A stretch of DNA of 9,186 nt, from assembly GCA_029960905.1 (NCBI GenBank), contig JASBVU010000054.1, positions 1 to 9,186 on the forward strand, in the 5' to 3' direction. The notes beneath the pieces are model-generated. The model did no database searches, was not told the origin of the DNA, and saw only the letters and a program-made list of their open reading frames with translations. Positions 1 through 5,961 of the stretch are shown piece after piece (position 1 is the first letter of the stretch; every line of letters begins with the position of its first letter). The position numbers and the translations under genes are program-made. Origin of the DNA: Thermoanaerobacterium sp. (GTDB lineage: Bacteria > Bacillota > Thermoanaerobacteria > Thermoanaerobacterales > Thermoanaerobacteraceae).

Positions 1-863
1 ACAATCGAATATATTATAAGGAGATTTTTCCTATTCAATTTAGCTTTGACAATAGAAAGTGTTGAAACAGCAGCAGAATACACATCCATAAAAGTCGTAG
101 TAACCGTCGACAAAAGTATTATGAGAAGCGGCACAACACCAGTTTTTATTGATGCAAAATATGAGATTATATCCTTTCCACCTGTTTTTAAAGCCACATA
201 GAGACCTATAAAATACATGAAACAGCTTGCAATAAAGTAACCTGCAAATGTATATATAAAGCTAGACTTCCCATCTTTGCTGTTCATGGTATAATCTCCT
301 ACCAATGGAAGCCATGATACAGGCATAGCAACAGCAAGCTCCACTGCACCGCTAAAGCTCATGTCTCCCGTTACTGTCGCTATTTTCCTTCCTTTTAAAA
401 ACACAACTACGAAAATAGTCAGGATAAACAGAAGTACAACAGCAATATTGTTTATCCAGTAAGCTTCACTGTCAAAAAATAATGTCCATAACAAAACAGA
501 TATGCCTACAATAAAAATCCCTAAAGAAGTAGACATGCCAATAGCACCATTGAAGGCCTTTGCAGATTGTATTATCATTACAGCCGTCCAGCCAACTAAT
601 TGAAGCACATTTAAAAGCCCTATAAATACCATGCCTTTCTCGCCCAAGACACCTTTCGTGGACTCTATTGCAGGCTTCTTAACTCTAAAGGACATGAGCC
701 CTCCTAAAGCAAAAAACAAAGTGCCAATGATGTGACCTAACAATATGCTTAAAATCCCTTTAGTTAAGCCTAATGGTGCGAAGTATGAACCAGTAAAAAC
801 CTCTGCAATAGATATTGCAGCACCTGCCCATATCAAAAATAACGTCGAATTTTTAATCTTCAT
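1..863 (-). CDS. cytX: CytX-type hydroxymethylpyrimidine permease (NCS1 family), C-terminus cut by window edge
   Basis: Integral membrane permease of the NCS1 (nucleobase:cation symporter) family, CytX branch, inferred to import the thiamin pyrimidine precursor HMP or a relative. The first 287 residues are visible; the family is usually near 400, so the C-terminus lies outside the window. Reading from the ATG at 861-863 there are about eight hydrophobic segments. The first carries WAGAAISIAEVFTG (residues 12-25), the CytX-like opening, and SWLPLVGDYT (183-192) is the NCS1 motif. The start overlaps the last 11 bases of thiD, with only a weak AGG upstream, so translation is probably coupled to thiD. 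Both lie behind a TPP riboswitch, which supports the pyrimidine substrate over cytosine or allantoin. The assignment comes from motif recognition and context; the exact substrate is inferred. Confidence 0.88.
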   Translation of the reverse strand, partial: MKIKNSTLFLIWAGAAISIAEVFTGSYFAPLGLTKGILSILLGHIIGTLFFALGGLMSFRVKKPAIESTKGVLGEKGMVFIGLLNVLQLVGWTAVMIIQSAKAFNGAIGMSTSLGIFIVGISVLLWTLFFDSEAYWINNIAVVLLFILTIFVVVFLKGRKIATVTGDMSFSGAVELAVAMPVSWLPLVGDYTMNSKDGKSSFIYTFAGYFIASCFMYFIGLYVALKTGGKDIISYFASIKTGVVPLLIILLSTVTTTFMDVYSAAVSTLSIVKAKLNRKNLLIIYSI

Positions 864-1662
864 ATTCTATACCTGCTTTCTTATAAAGATCTACTAAATG
901 TCCTACAGGTCCTACTCCTTTGCCTATCTCAAGAGAATTTTTAATAGCCTCTGTTATATAGCCTTTTGCGCTCTTGACCGCATCTTTCAAGCTTAATCCT
1001 CTTCCAAGATACGAAGCTATTGCGGAAGAGTATGTACATCCTGTCCCATGTGTATTTTTGGTGTCAATCCTCTCCTGTGGCAAAAATAAAAATTCATTTC
1101 CATCGAAAAACACATCAGTAGCATTTTCTACAGAATGACCACCTTTTACGACGACGGCTTTTACACCCATATCGATGATTCTTTGGGCAGCCTCCTTCAT
1201 ATCGTCAATCCCCTCAATATTCATCCCCGTAAGCTCACACGCCTCCGGTATATTTGGAGTAATGATATCTGCCATCGGCAAAAGTTTTGTCTTTAATGCG
1301 TCTATGGCGTCTTCTTTTAGAAGGTAGTATCCACTTTTTGATATCATTACAGGGTCTAATACGACGTTTTTTGGATTCCATCTTCTAAGTGATGATGCAA
1401 TAGCGTCAATGATTTCTTGGCTGGATACCATGCCTATTTTCACAGCATCTACATCTGTATCTTCAAATACGCAATCAATCTGCTTTTTGATAATATCTGC
1501 ATCCATCTCCCTTACATCAAAAACCCCTACAGTATTCTGTGCCGTCACTGCCGTAATGACGCACATACCGTATACGCCAAGTGCGCAAAACGTCTTTAAA
1601 TCTGCCTCTATGCCAGCTCCTCCAATGCTGTCAGAGCCTGCAATTGTAAGTAACTTTCTCAA
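853..1662 (-). CDS. thiD: Bifunctional hydroxymethylpyrimidine kinase / phosphomethylpyrimidine kinase ThiD
   Basis: Cytoplasmic ribokinase-fold kinase that phosphorylates HMP and then HMP-P to HMP-PP, the pyrimidine half of thiamin. The protein is 269 residues, normal for ThiD. Visible motifs are TIAGSDSIGGAGIEADLKT at residues 6-24 (N-terminal substrate-binding segment), DPVM at 103-106, TPN at 135-137, VVKGGH near 171-176, and the anion-hole motif THGTGC at 204-209 with its catalytic cysteine. The start is the TTG at 1660-1662: it gives the family N-terminus MRKLLTIAGSDS and sits 7 bases after a perfect AGGAGG (1670-1675). The open frame runs 22 codons further up, but that stretch passes through the riboswitch terminator and is not family-like. 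The gene is first in the operon after the TPP riboswitch and overlaps cytX by 11 bases. It should be repressed when TPP is plentiful. Confidence 0.95.
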   Translation of the reverse strand: MRKLLTIAGSDSIGGAGIEADLKTFCALGVYGMCVITAVTAQNTVGVFDVREMDADIIKKQIDCVFEDTDVDAVKIGMVSSQEIIDAIASSLRRWNPKNVVLDPVMISKSGYYLLKEDAIDALKTKLLPMADIITPNIPEACELTGMNIEGIDDMKEAAQRIIDMGVKAVVVKGGHSVENATDVFFDGNEFLFLPQERIDTKNTHGTGCTYSSAIASYLGRGLSLKDAVKSAKGYITEAIKNSLEIGKGVGPVGHLVDLYKKAGIEYED

Positions 1663-1669
1663 ATCAATT

Positions 1670-1675
1670 CCTCCT
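1670..1675 (-). promoter_or_regulatory. Ribosome binding site fixing the TTG start of thiD
   Basis: On the minus strand the sequence reads AAAAAAGGAGGAATTGAT followed by TTG. The perfect AGGAGG, 7 bases from the TTG, selects 1662 as the start over the in-frame ATGs further upstream at 1689 and 1728. Confidence 0.85.
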
Positions 1676-1705
1676 TTTTTATTAGCCATGAGGAAATACA
1701 AAATG

Positions 1706-1732
1706 AAAAAAGTGTGCTGGATAAGCACACTT
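1706..1732 (-). terminator. Intrinsic terminator serving as expression platform of the TPP riboswitch
   Basis: On the minus strand AAGTGTGC (1725-1732) pairs perfectly with GCACACTT (1710-1717) across a 7-base loop. A T run (1706-1710) follows at once. It lies between the aptamer and thiD, so it is the ON/OFF element: when TPP is bound the hairpin should form and stop transcription before thiD. The loop plus the first stem base, TTATCCAG, is complementary to the aptamer segment CTGGATAA (1761-1768), giving a candidate antiterminator. Confidence 0.85.
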
Positions 1733-1740
1733 AAAATTCA

Positions 1741-1839
1741 CTGTACTCCCTACGCCGGCATTATCCAGATCAGGTTATGGGTCATAGCAGAAATAGCTGC
1801 TAACTCTCAGCCGGGCTATCACCCCAGCTCCCCAGACAA
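1741..1839 (-). ncRNA. TPP riboswitch (THI element)
   Basis: About 99 bases on the minus strand carrying the conserved THI-box sequence. GGCTGAGA (its CTGAGA at 1805-1810) is the pyrimidine-binding side. ACCTGATCTGGATAATGCC followed by GCGTAGGGA is the pyrophosphate-binding side and 3' strand. The variable P3 region lies between them, with GTTAGCAGC/GCTATGACC flanking. It precedes thiD and cytX directly, the textbook position. Ends are approximate by a few bases because P1 pairing is short and imperfect by eye. Control is inferred to be by transcription termination, since an intrinsic terminator follows within about 10 bases. Confidence 0.95.
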
Positions 1840-1840
1840 A

Positions 1841-1869
1841 ATATTAACTTTTATTTAATTTTAACACAA
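1841..1869 (-). promoter_or_regulatory. Possible sigma-A promoter of the thiD-cytX operon
   Basis: On the minus strand TTGTGT (1864-1869) and TAATAT (1841-1846) are 17 bases apart. The predicted transcription start falls at or just before the 5' end of the riboswitch. Each box matches consensus only partly (3 and 4 of 6), so position is the main support. The site lies 25 bases or more beyond the end of the decayed ABC gene. Confidence 0.4.
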
Positions 1870-1893
1870 ATTATCTGACTTGTACAGGATATT

Positions 1894-2275
1894 TCACTCT
1901 ATCGTCAAATTTTCCTGTTGATAGTTGTACAAATTATAATAAACGCCTTTCTTATTCATAAGCTCTTCATGTGTACCTTCTTCTTCTATTCCATTTTCAG
2001 TAAGTACGATTATCCGGCCCACCAGATAATTTTACGCCTCTTTCGCCAATGTACGTATCATAGCCATCTTTAAGCTCCATTATGAAGTCATGGGCATTTG
2101 CTGCTTTCGCCGCATTGATTATGTCTTCATCACTGGCATTTTAGTTCCCATATGCAATATTTTCTTTCGGAAATACCAGATCTGACGCAGATATAAAAAA
2201 TGCACATATCATATCAAGAATAAAAAGCCATATATGTGGCTTGTAGTACGAAGCAAACCTCTTTATAAGCCTCAA
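1894..2275 (-). pseudogene. Remnant of an ABC exporter (fused membrane domain-ATPase) with two internal deletions
   Basis: Three pieces of one ABC exporter lie in order on the minus strand. First is the N-terminus, from a TTG at 2275 behind GGGGGGA: RLIKRFASYYKPHIW and a first membrane helix ending at DLVFP (about 2168). It then jumps to ENIAYGN, part of the nucleotide-binding domain after the Q-loop, so almost all the membrane domain and Walker A are gone. After an in-frame TAA (2141-2143) the frame continues with [14 protein letters not shown] and [16 protein letters not shown], the signature motif. At about 2015-2020 it joins, in another frame, [20 protein letters not shown] and runs to the stop at 1894. 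Walker B, D-loop and H-loop are missing. The three fragments match the half-exporter layout (normally about 570-600 residues), but the gene cannot work. It lies just upstream of the thiamin operon and does not seem related to it. Confidence 0.85.
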
Positions 2276-2312
2276 AAAAATCCCCCCAACAATGATTTTT
2301 TGTCCGGCAATT

Positions 2313-2474
2313 TTACTTATCAATCCTAAAACTGTTCCCAATGGCATCAGCTACATTTTTAGGGGCTTTACTTGCATACCCATAATTTAATCCGGCTATG
2401 ATTATGCACATGATAATATAAGTCCACAAAATCGCTTTCAGCGAAAAAATATATTTATCCTTTTTGTTTACCAT
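2313..2474 (-). CDS. Small hypothetical membrane protein (53 aa), possibly a gene remnant
   Basis: An ATG at 2472-2474 follows GGAGGGG with a 5-base gap, a good ribosome binding site, and opens 53 codons. The product has a charged N-terminus (MVNKKDKY), one clear membrane helix at about residues 12-33 (ILWTYIIMCIIIAGLNYGYA within it), then a short polar tail ending IGNSFRIDK. I do not recognise a family. It lies immediately upstream of the wrecked ABC exporter gene on the same strand, so the tail may come from a deletion that cut a longer protein. The strong ribosome binding site and uninterrupted frame argue for a real start; the neighbourhood argues for decay. Confidence 0.4.
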   Translation of the reverse strand: MVNKKDKYIFSLKAILWTYIIMCIIIAGLNYGYASKAPKNVADAIGNSFRIDK

Positions 2475-2519
2475 ACATTCCCCTCCACTCCTATATATTC
2501 CATTATAATCGTTAAAAAC

Positions 2520-2547
2520 ATTATAGCATATTAATTATATTTTTAAA
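2520..2547 (-). promoter_or_regulatory. Possible promoter for the small ORF and decayed ABC gene
   Basis: On the minus strand a perfect TATAAT (2520-2525) has TTTAAA (2542-2547) 16 bases upstream. The -35 box is poor and the region is very AT-rich, so chance matches are likely. A second TATAAT (2503-2508) has no -35 partner. Confidence 0.25.
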
Positions 2548-2576
2548 TAGCTTGGCACATTCATTTTAGGAATTAT

Positions 2577-2605
2577 AAAAATATTTTAATCATTAAAATA
2601 TTTTT
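2577..2605. repeat. 29-bp perfect AT-only palindrome upstream of the amidase promoter, candidate operator
   Basis: AAAAATATTTTAAT (2577-2590) and its exact inverse (2592-2605) flank a single C at 2591. The right edge ends 3 bases before the -35 box of the amidase-permease operon. This position suits a transcription factor site. An AT-only hairpin would be a weak terminator, and no plus-strand gene lies upstream that would need one. Confidence 0.6.
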
Positions 2606-2608
2606 TTA

Positions 2609-2637
2609 TTGAATAACATACTAGTTAAGAATATAAT
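2609..2637 (+). promoter_or_regulatory. Sigma-A promoter of the amidase-permease operon
   Basis: TTGAAT (2609-2614) and a perfect TATAAT (2632-2637) are 17 bases apart. Transcription is expected to begin near 2644, giving a leader of about 34 bases to the ATG at 2678. The region between is AT-rich with no other good pair on this strand. Confidence 0.75.
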
Positions 2638-2677
2638 AAACTTAAGTATAATTTACATAAAAAGGAGATGCTGGAAT

Positions 2678-3574
2678 ATGCATGAATTGACAAATGAAAA
2701 GTGCATCTTTAGCTTTTCAAAACTGAATGAACCTATAATTTACGTAAACGATGGAGAGGAGGTGAAGATAAAGACTTTAGACTGTTTTTCATGCCAAATC
2801 AAAACAAATGATGACAAGTTAGAAACCATGGATTGGGACAAAGTAAACCCTGCAACAGGTCCAATCTTTGTAAATGGTGCAAAAGAAAGCGACACACTTG
2901 AAGTGACAATAAAAAAAATCGACATTGATGATAAAGGCGTTGTTGCAACAGGAAAAGATTTGGGAGTTTTAGGTCATATGATGAATGATTTATATTCAAA
3001 GGTAATTGAAATAAATGATGGCAAAGTCATTTTCAATGAAAAGCTCTCATTTCCTGTAAAACCAATGATAGGTGTAATTGGAGTTGCACCAAAGGAAGGC
3101 GAAATAAACTGCGGTACACCTGGTCCACATGGAGGTAACATGGATACAACGCTTATCGGAGAAGGCTCTAAGCTTTATTTACCTGTATTTGTCGACGGCG
3201 CACTTTTTGCATTGGGTGACTTACATGCTGTAATGGGCGATGGAGAAATAGGCGTATCAGGTGTAGAAGTAAGCGGCACCGTTACAGTTGGGCTTAGAGT
3301 TTTAAAAAACTTAAAGCTCAATAATCCACTTGTAAAGACAAATGAAGTAACAGCCACGATCGCATCGAATGAATCAATAGAACAAGCCATAGAAACAGCA
3401 GTAAAGGATATGGCAGAACTCTTCCAAAAGTACACTGACCTATCAATAGAAGAAATTTCGACTCTTTTCAGTATATCTGGCAATGTCCAAATATCGCAAA
3501 TTGTTGATCCACTTAAGACAGCACGCTTCTCAATGCCAAACTGGATCTTGGAGGCTTATGGAATAATATTTTAA
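2678..3574 (+). CDS. Acetamidase/formamidase family amidohydrolase (FmdA/AmdA)
   Basis: Cytoplasmic enzyme of the FmdA_AmdA family, which hydrolyses short amides such as acetamide or formamide to the acid and ammonia. The 298-residue length is typical of the short bacterial members. Family motifs in order are NPATGP at residues 57-62, PMIGVIGVAP at 129-138, PGPHGGNMD at 148-156, and YLPVFVDGALFALGDLHA at 167-184 followed by MGDGE at 186-190. The His and Asp residues in the last three blocks are the likely metal or catalytic ligands of the family. The start is the ATG at 2678, 10 bases after AAAGGAG. An open frame reaches back to a TTG at 2609, but that TTG is the -35 box of the promoter, so it cannot be the start of this transcript. 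The gene is followed after 16 bases by an APC permease, suggesting uptake and hydrolysis of one substrate. The natural amide is not known from sequence. Confidence 0.9.
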   Translation: MHELTNEKCIFSFSKLNEPIIYVNDGEEVKIKTLDCFSCQIKTNDDKLETMDWDKVNPATGPIFVNGAKESDTLEVTIKKIDIDDKGVVATGKDLGVLGHMMNDLYSKVIEINDGKVIFNEKLSFPVKPMIGVIGVAPKEGEINCGTPGPHGGNMDTTLIGEGSKLYLPVFVDGALFALGDLHAVMGDGEIGVSGVEVSGTVTVGLRVLKNLKLNNPLVKTNEVTATIASNESIEQAIETAVKDMAELFQKYTDLSIEEISTLFSISGNVQISQIVDPLKTARFSMPNWILEAYGIIF

Positions 3575-3590
3575 TTGGGAGGTATATTCT

Positions 3591-4949
3591 ATGGATAACA
3601 AAAACGACAGCACTCTTGAAAAATTTGGTTATAAGCAAGAATTAAAAAGAGCTTTATCTGTATGGGATCTCATCATTTATGGCCTCATATTCATGGTTCC
3701 AATCGCTCCTTTTGGTATCTATGGCTTCGTTGCTGACATATCAAAGGGAATGGTCGCTCTGGCATATCTAATAGGCATTATCGGAATGATATTTACTGCA
3801 TTCAGCTATGCTTCAATGTCTGAAGCATTTCCAATAGCAGGTTCTGTTTATTCTTATGCAACAAATGGTTTAAACAAGGTCATTGGTTTCTTCACAGGAT
3901 GGGCAATACTTCTTGATTATCTTCTTGTGCCTGCATTGTTGTACGTAGTAAGTGCCGCAGCATTAAGCAGCATATTTCCAGCCATTCCAATTGTGGTATG
4001 GGCATTGGCTTTCATAATCATTAATACAATCATTAATATATTGGGTATCGAATTTACAGCAAAATTCAACAGAATAGTCCTGATATTAGAATTAATCGTT
4101 TTGGCGTTATTTGTAGTAGTAGGTATTGTAGCTATATCCCAAGGCGTAGGAGGAGCACAGTTTTCATTTAGAGCTTTCTACGACCCGCAGAACTTCAGTC
4201 TAGGTTTAGTCATGAGCGCAGTTTCTATAGCAGTTCTAAGTTTTTTAGGCTTCGATGGAATAAGCACACTAGCTGAAGAAACAGTAGGAGGTAAAAAAAC
4301 AGTCGGAAGAGCAACTGTATTAGCACTTTTATTTGCCGGAATACTTTTCATACTTCAGACTTGGGTCGCTTCTATGATATGGCCTGATTATAAATCTTTC
4401 AGTGACCTTAACACTGCTTTTTACGATGTAGCAAAAAGAGCAGGTGGTACATGGTTAATGCTAACCACTTCACTAGCTACTGCTTTTGCATGGGGCATTG
4501 CAAATTCATTGGCAGCTCAAGCAGCAGTATCAAGAGTGCTTTTTAGTATGGCAAGGGATAAAAACTTACCTTCATTCTTGTCAAAAGTTCATCCAAAATA
4601 CAAGACCCCATACATTGCAACTATATCTATAGCTGTTCTTTCAGCTATTCTCGTTATAATTTACAGCAATAGAATAGCTGATCTTACATCAGTAATAAAC
4701 TTTGGAGCTTTGACATCATTCCTAGTCCTTCATATAACAGTAATAGTTCATTTTATTAAAAATAAATCATTAAATATATGGAAACACATTATATCACCAG
4801 TCTTAGGCTTTTTAGTGATCTTCTACGTATGGATAAACTTAAATAACCACGCAAAAATTCTTGGAGCATCATGGATCGGAATCGGTATAATATATTACAT
4901 CATACTTAAATTCGTCTTCAAGAAAAAAGTAGAAAATTTGGATGTATGA
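3591..4949 (+). CDS. APC superfamily amino acid/polyamine permease, PuuP-like
   Basis: A 452-residue cytoplasmic membrane transporter with about 12 hydrophobic segments, typical of the amino acid-polyamine-organocation superfamily. Several blocks resemble the E. coli putrescine importer PuuP as I remember it: AFPIAGSVYSYA (residues 79-90), GFFTGWAILLDYLLVP, FLGFDGISTLAEET in the middle, VSRVLFSMARDKNLP, VHPKYKTP and INFGALTSF. The start ATG has GGGAGG 8 bases upstream and is 16 bases after the amidase stop, so the two genes form an operon. The context suggests import of an amide, amine or amino acid handled by the amidase. Family membership is firm; a polyamine-type substrate is only a similarity-based guess. 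Transcription probably ends at the hairpin at 4954-4984. Confidence 0.88.
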   Translation: MDNKNDSTLEKFGYKQELKRALSVWDLIIYGLIFMVPIAPFGIYGFVADISKGMVALAYLIGIIGMIFTAFSYASMSEAFPIAGSVYSYATNGLNKVIGFFTGWAILLDYLLVPALLYVVSAAALSSIFPAIPIVVWALAFIIINTIINILGIEFTAKFNRIVLILELIVLALFVVVGIVAISQGVGGAQFSFRAFYDPQNFSLGLVMSAVSIAVLSFLGFDGISTLAEETVGGKKTVGRATVLALLFAGILFILQTWVASMIWPDYKSFSDLNTAFYDVAKRAGGTWLMLTTSLATAFAWGIANSLAAQAAVSRVLFSMARDKNLPSFLSKVHPKYKTPYIATISIAVLSAILVIIYSNRIADLTSVINFGALTSFLVLHITVIVHFIKNKSLNIWKHIISPVLGFLVIFYVWINLNNHAKILGASWIGIGIIYYIILKFVFKKKVENLDV

Positions 4950-4953
4950 AACC

Positions 4954-4984
4954 TAAGGGCCTCTAAACCACATTGAGGCCCTTA
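4954..4984. terminator. Hairpin terminator shared by convergent permease and EamA genes
   Basis: TAAGGGCCTC (4954-4963) and GAGGCCCTTA (4975-4984) form a perfect 10-bp GC-rich stem with an 11-base loop. It begins 4 bases after the permease stop, and its right arm contains the TAA stop of the EamA gene on the other strand. Neither side has a proper T run (AATATATC on plus, GGTTTCAT on minus), so termination may be incomplete, or the hairpin may instead protect the 3' ends. Confidence 0.65.
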
Positions 4985-5887
4985 ATATATCTCTTCATCT
5001 GCATTTTTACTGCTAAATAAAGCTATATTGTCTTTCTGTACAATCAATATTCCTATAAGTATTACGATTGTTCCGATTACAAGCTGGATTGTGATCTTTT
5101 CTGATAAAAATATTGCTGCAATTATGCTGGCTAATATCGGCTTTGCAAAGAAAACCATAGATCCTACACCAGTATTTACACTCGATAAACCTAAGAAATA
5201 AGTGTAATATGCAATGCCTGTAACAAATACAGTTAAATACAGCATCTGCGGAATAGCCTTTAGCGGCAAACTAAAAATAGGATATTTATTGTACAAAAGC
5301 AAAGGGATAAGAAGCAAACTTCCTATTATAAAAGAGAATGAATTCATTACAACGCTGTCGTACTTAACAGTGAATTTCTTTCCCAACACTGTGTATACAC
5401 CATACATGATTGACGATAAAACGAGAAATACAATTCCAGTAATATGGTTTCCACCAGAGACCAATTGTTTATAAAATACTACAATTAAACCTATTACACC
5501 AAGTATCAAACCATAAATCTTGGCAGAATCTAATTTCTCATTTAATAAAATTGAAGCCGCGATCATTACAAAAAGAGGATTCGAGCTAAATATTACAGCA
5601 GAAAGGCTGGCGGATGTCATGTTTATCCCTATCTGCAAAAATGACATGCTAAATACCACATTAGTAAGCCCTATCAACACTAATAACCAAAAATCTTTAA
5701 ATGCGATATGTAAATTTTTGCTTTTAATATTTTTTATAGCAACAGGAAGTAATATGAGTCCGCCGATAAAAAACCTGATGAAATTTATCTGAACTGGATT
5801 TACAATGCCCGTCAGTGTTCTTCCTACCACCTCGTAAGTGCTAAAGAACAACACCGTTACGATAAGGTAGATATAACCTCTATTCAA
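4982..5887 (-). CDS. EamA/DMT family transporter
   Basis: A 301-residue cytoplasmic membrane protein of the drug/metabolite transporter superfamily, which mostly exports amino acids or other small metabolites. It has about ten hydrophobic segments in two EamA repeats, residues about 3-140 and 150-285. Each repeat ends with the usual pattern of a helix, an acidic-basic turn (NEKL in the first, SEKI in the second) and a final helix with GxxLGxxGLIVV or similar. The N-terminal NPVQINFIRFFIGG is typical. The start is taken as the TTG at 5885-5887, 8 bases after AAGAAGG. A GTG at 5896 is also in frame but directly abuts that ribosome binding site, which makes it unlikely. The gene is 74 bases downstream of the histidine kinase on the same strand and appears to have its own promoter. 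The substrate cannot be told from sequence. Confidence 0.88.
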   Translation of the reverse strand: MNRGYIYLIVTVLFFSTYEVVGRTLTGIVNPVQINFIRFFIGGLILLPVAIKNIKSKNLHIAFKDFWLLVLIGLTNVVFSMSFLQIGINMTSASLSAVIFSSNPLFVMIAASILLNEKLDSAKIYGLILGVIGLIVVFYKQLVSGGNHITGIVFLVLSSIMYGVYTVLGKKFTVKYDSVVMNSFSFIIGSLLLIPLLLYNKYPIFSLPLKAIPQMLYLTVFVTGIAYYTYFLGLSSVNTGVGSMVFFAKPILASIIAAIFLSEKITIQLVIGTIVILIGILIVQKDNIALFSSKNADEEIY

Positions 5888-5896
5888 TCTTGTCAC

Positions 5897-5902
5897 CTTC
5901 TT
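5897..5902 (-). promoter_or_regulatory. Ribosome binding site that decides the EamA start
   Basis: On the minus strand AGAAGG is followed directly by GTG and, 8 bases on, by TTG. Spacing favours the TTG at 5887 as the initiation codon, removing three residues from the longest reading. Confidence 0.65.
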
Positions 5903-5903
5903 A

Positions 5904-5916
5904 TGTAAAATTTACA
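5904..5916. repeat. 13-bp palindrome at the predicted EamA transcription start, candidate operator
   Basis: TGTAAA and TTTACA flank one central base, a perfect inverted repeat. It lies between the predicted -10 box and the ribosome binding site of the EamA gene, where a repressor could block initiation. A short AT-rich palindrome like this can arise by chance. Confidence 0.3.
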
Positions 5917-5918
5917 AC

Positions 5919-5946
5919 ATCATTTTTATTATATACCCTGTGTCAA
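5919..5946 (-). promoter_or_regulatory. Promoter of the EamA gene
   Basis: On the minus strand a perfect TTGACA (5941-5946) is followed after 16 bases by AATGAT (5919-5924, 4 of 6 matches). It starts 15 bases after the kinase stop codon. A perfect TATAAT also occurs (5928-5933) but is only 7 bases from the TTGACA and has no good -35 of its own, so the exact -10 is uncertain. Confidence 0.5.
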
Positions 5947-5961
5947 GATTTCGTTAGGATT

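Noticed and set aside
1663..1728. N-terminal extension of ThiD by 22 codons from an ATG at 1728
   Set aside because: The extension covers the riboswitch terminator, has no ribosome binding site of its own, and ThiD proteins begin at RKLLTIAGSDS, which the TTG at 1662 with AGGAGG explains.
1409..1858. Plus-strand open frame of 149 codons opposite thiD and the riboswitch
   Set aside because: It runs antisense to a certain gene and a certain riboswitch, has no recognisable domains, and owes its length to the codon pattern of the other strand.
2276..2347. Upstream extension of the ABC remnant to an ATG at 2347
   Set aside because: The 24 extra residues are unlike exporter N-termini, overlap the small ORF in another frame, and GGGGGGA before the TTG at 2275 marks the original start.
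2577..2605. The AT-only palindrome as an intrinsic terminator
   Set aside because: It has no GC pairs, and no plus-strand gene lies upstream; on the minus strand it would lie ahead of the small ORF and its putative promoter. A regulatory site fits better.
2609..2677. Longer amidase reading from a TTG at 2609
   Set aside because: The TTG is the first half of the -35 box, and the added residues match nothing in the family; AAAGGAG marks the ATG at 2678.
3175..3483. Minus-strand frame of 102 codons inside the amidase gene
   Set aside because: It lies antisense to a conserved enzyme, lacks a ribosome binding site and has no recognisable motif.
5214..5792. Plus-strand frames of 86 and 90 codons opposite the EamA gene
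   Set aside because: They are antisense to a clear ten-helix transporter and have no start signals or family likeness.
5928..5946. TTGACA plus TATAAT as one standard promoter for the EamA gene
   Set aside because: The two boxes are only 7 bases apart, too close for sigma-A RNA polymerase; AATGAT at 16 bases was preferred.
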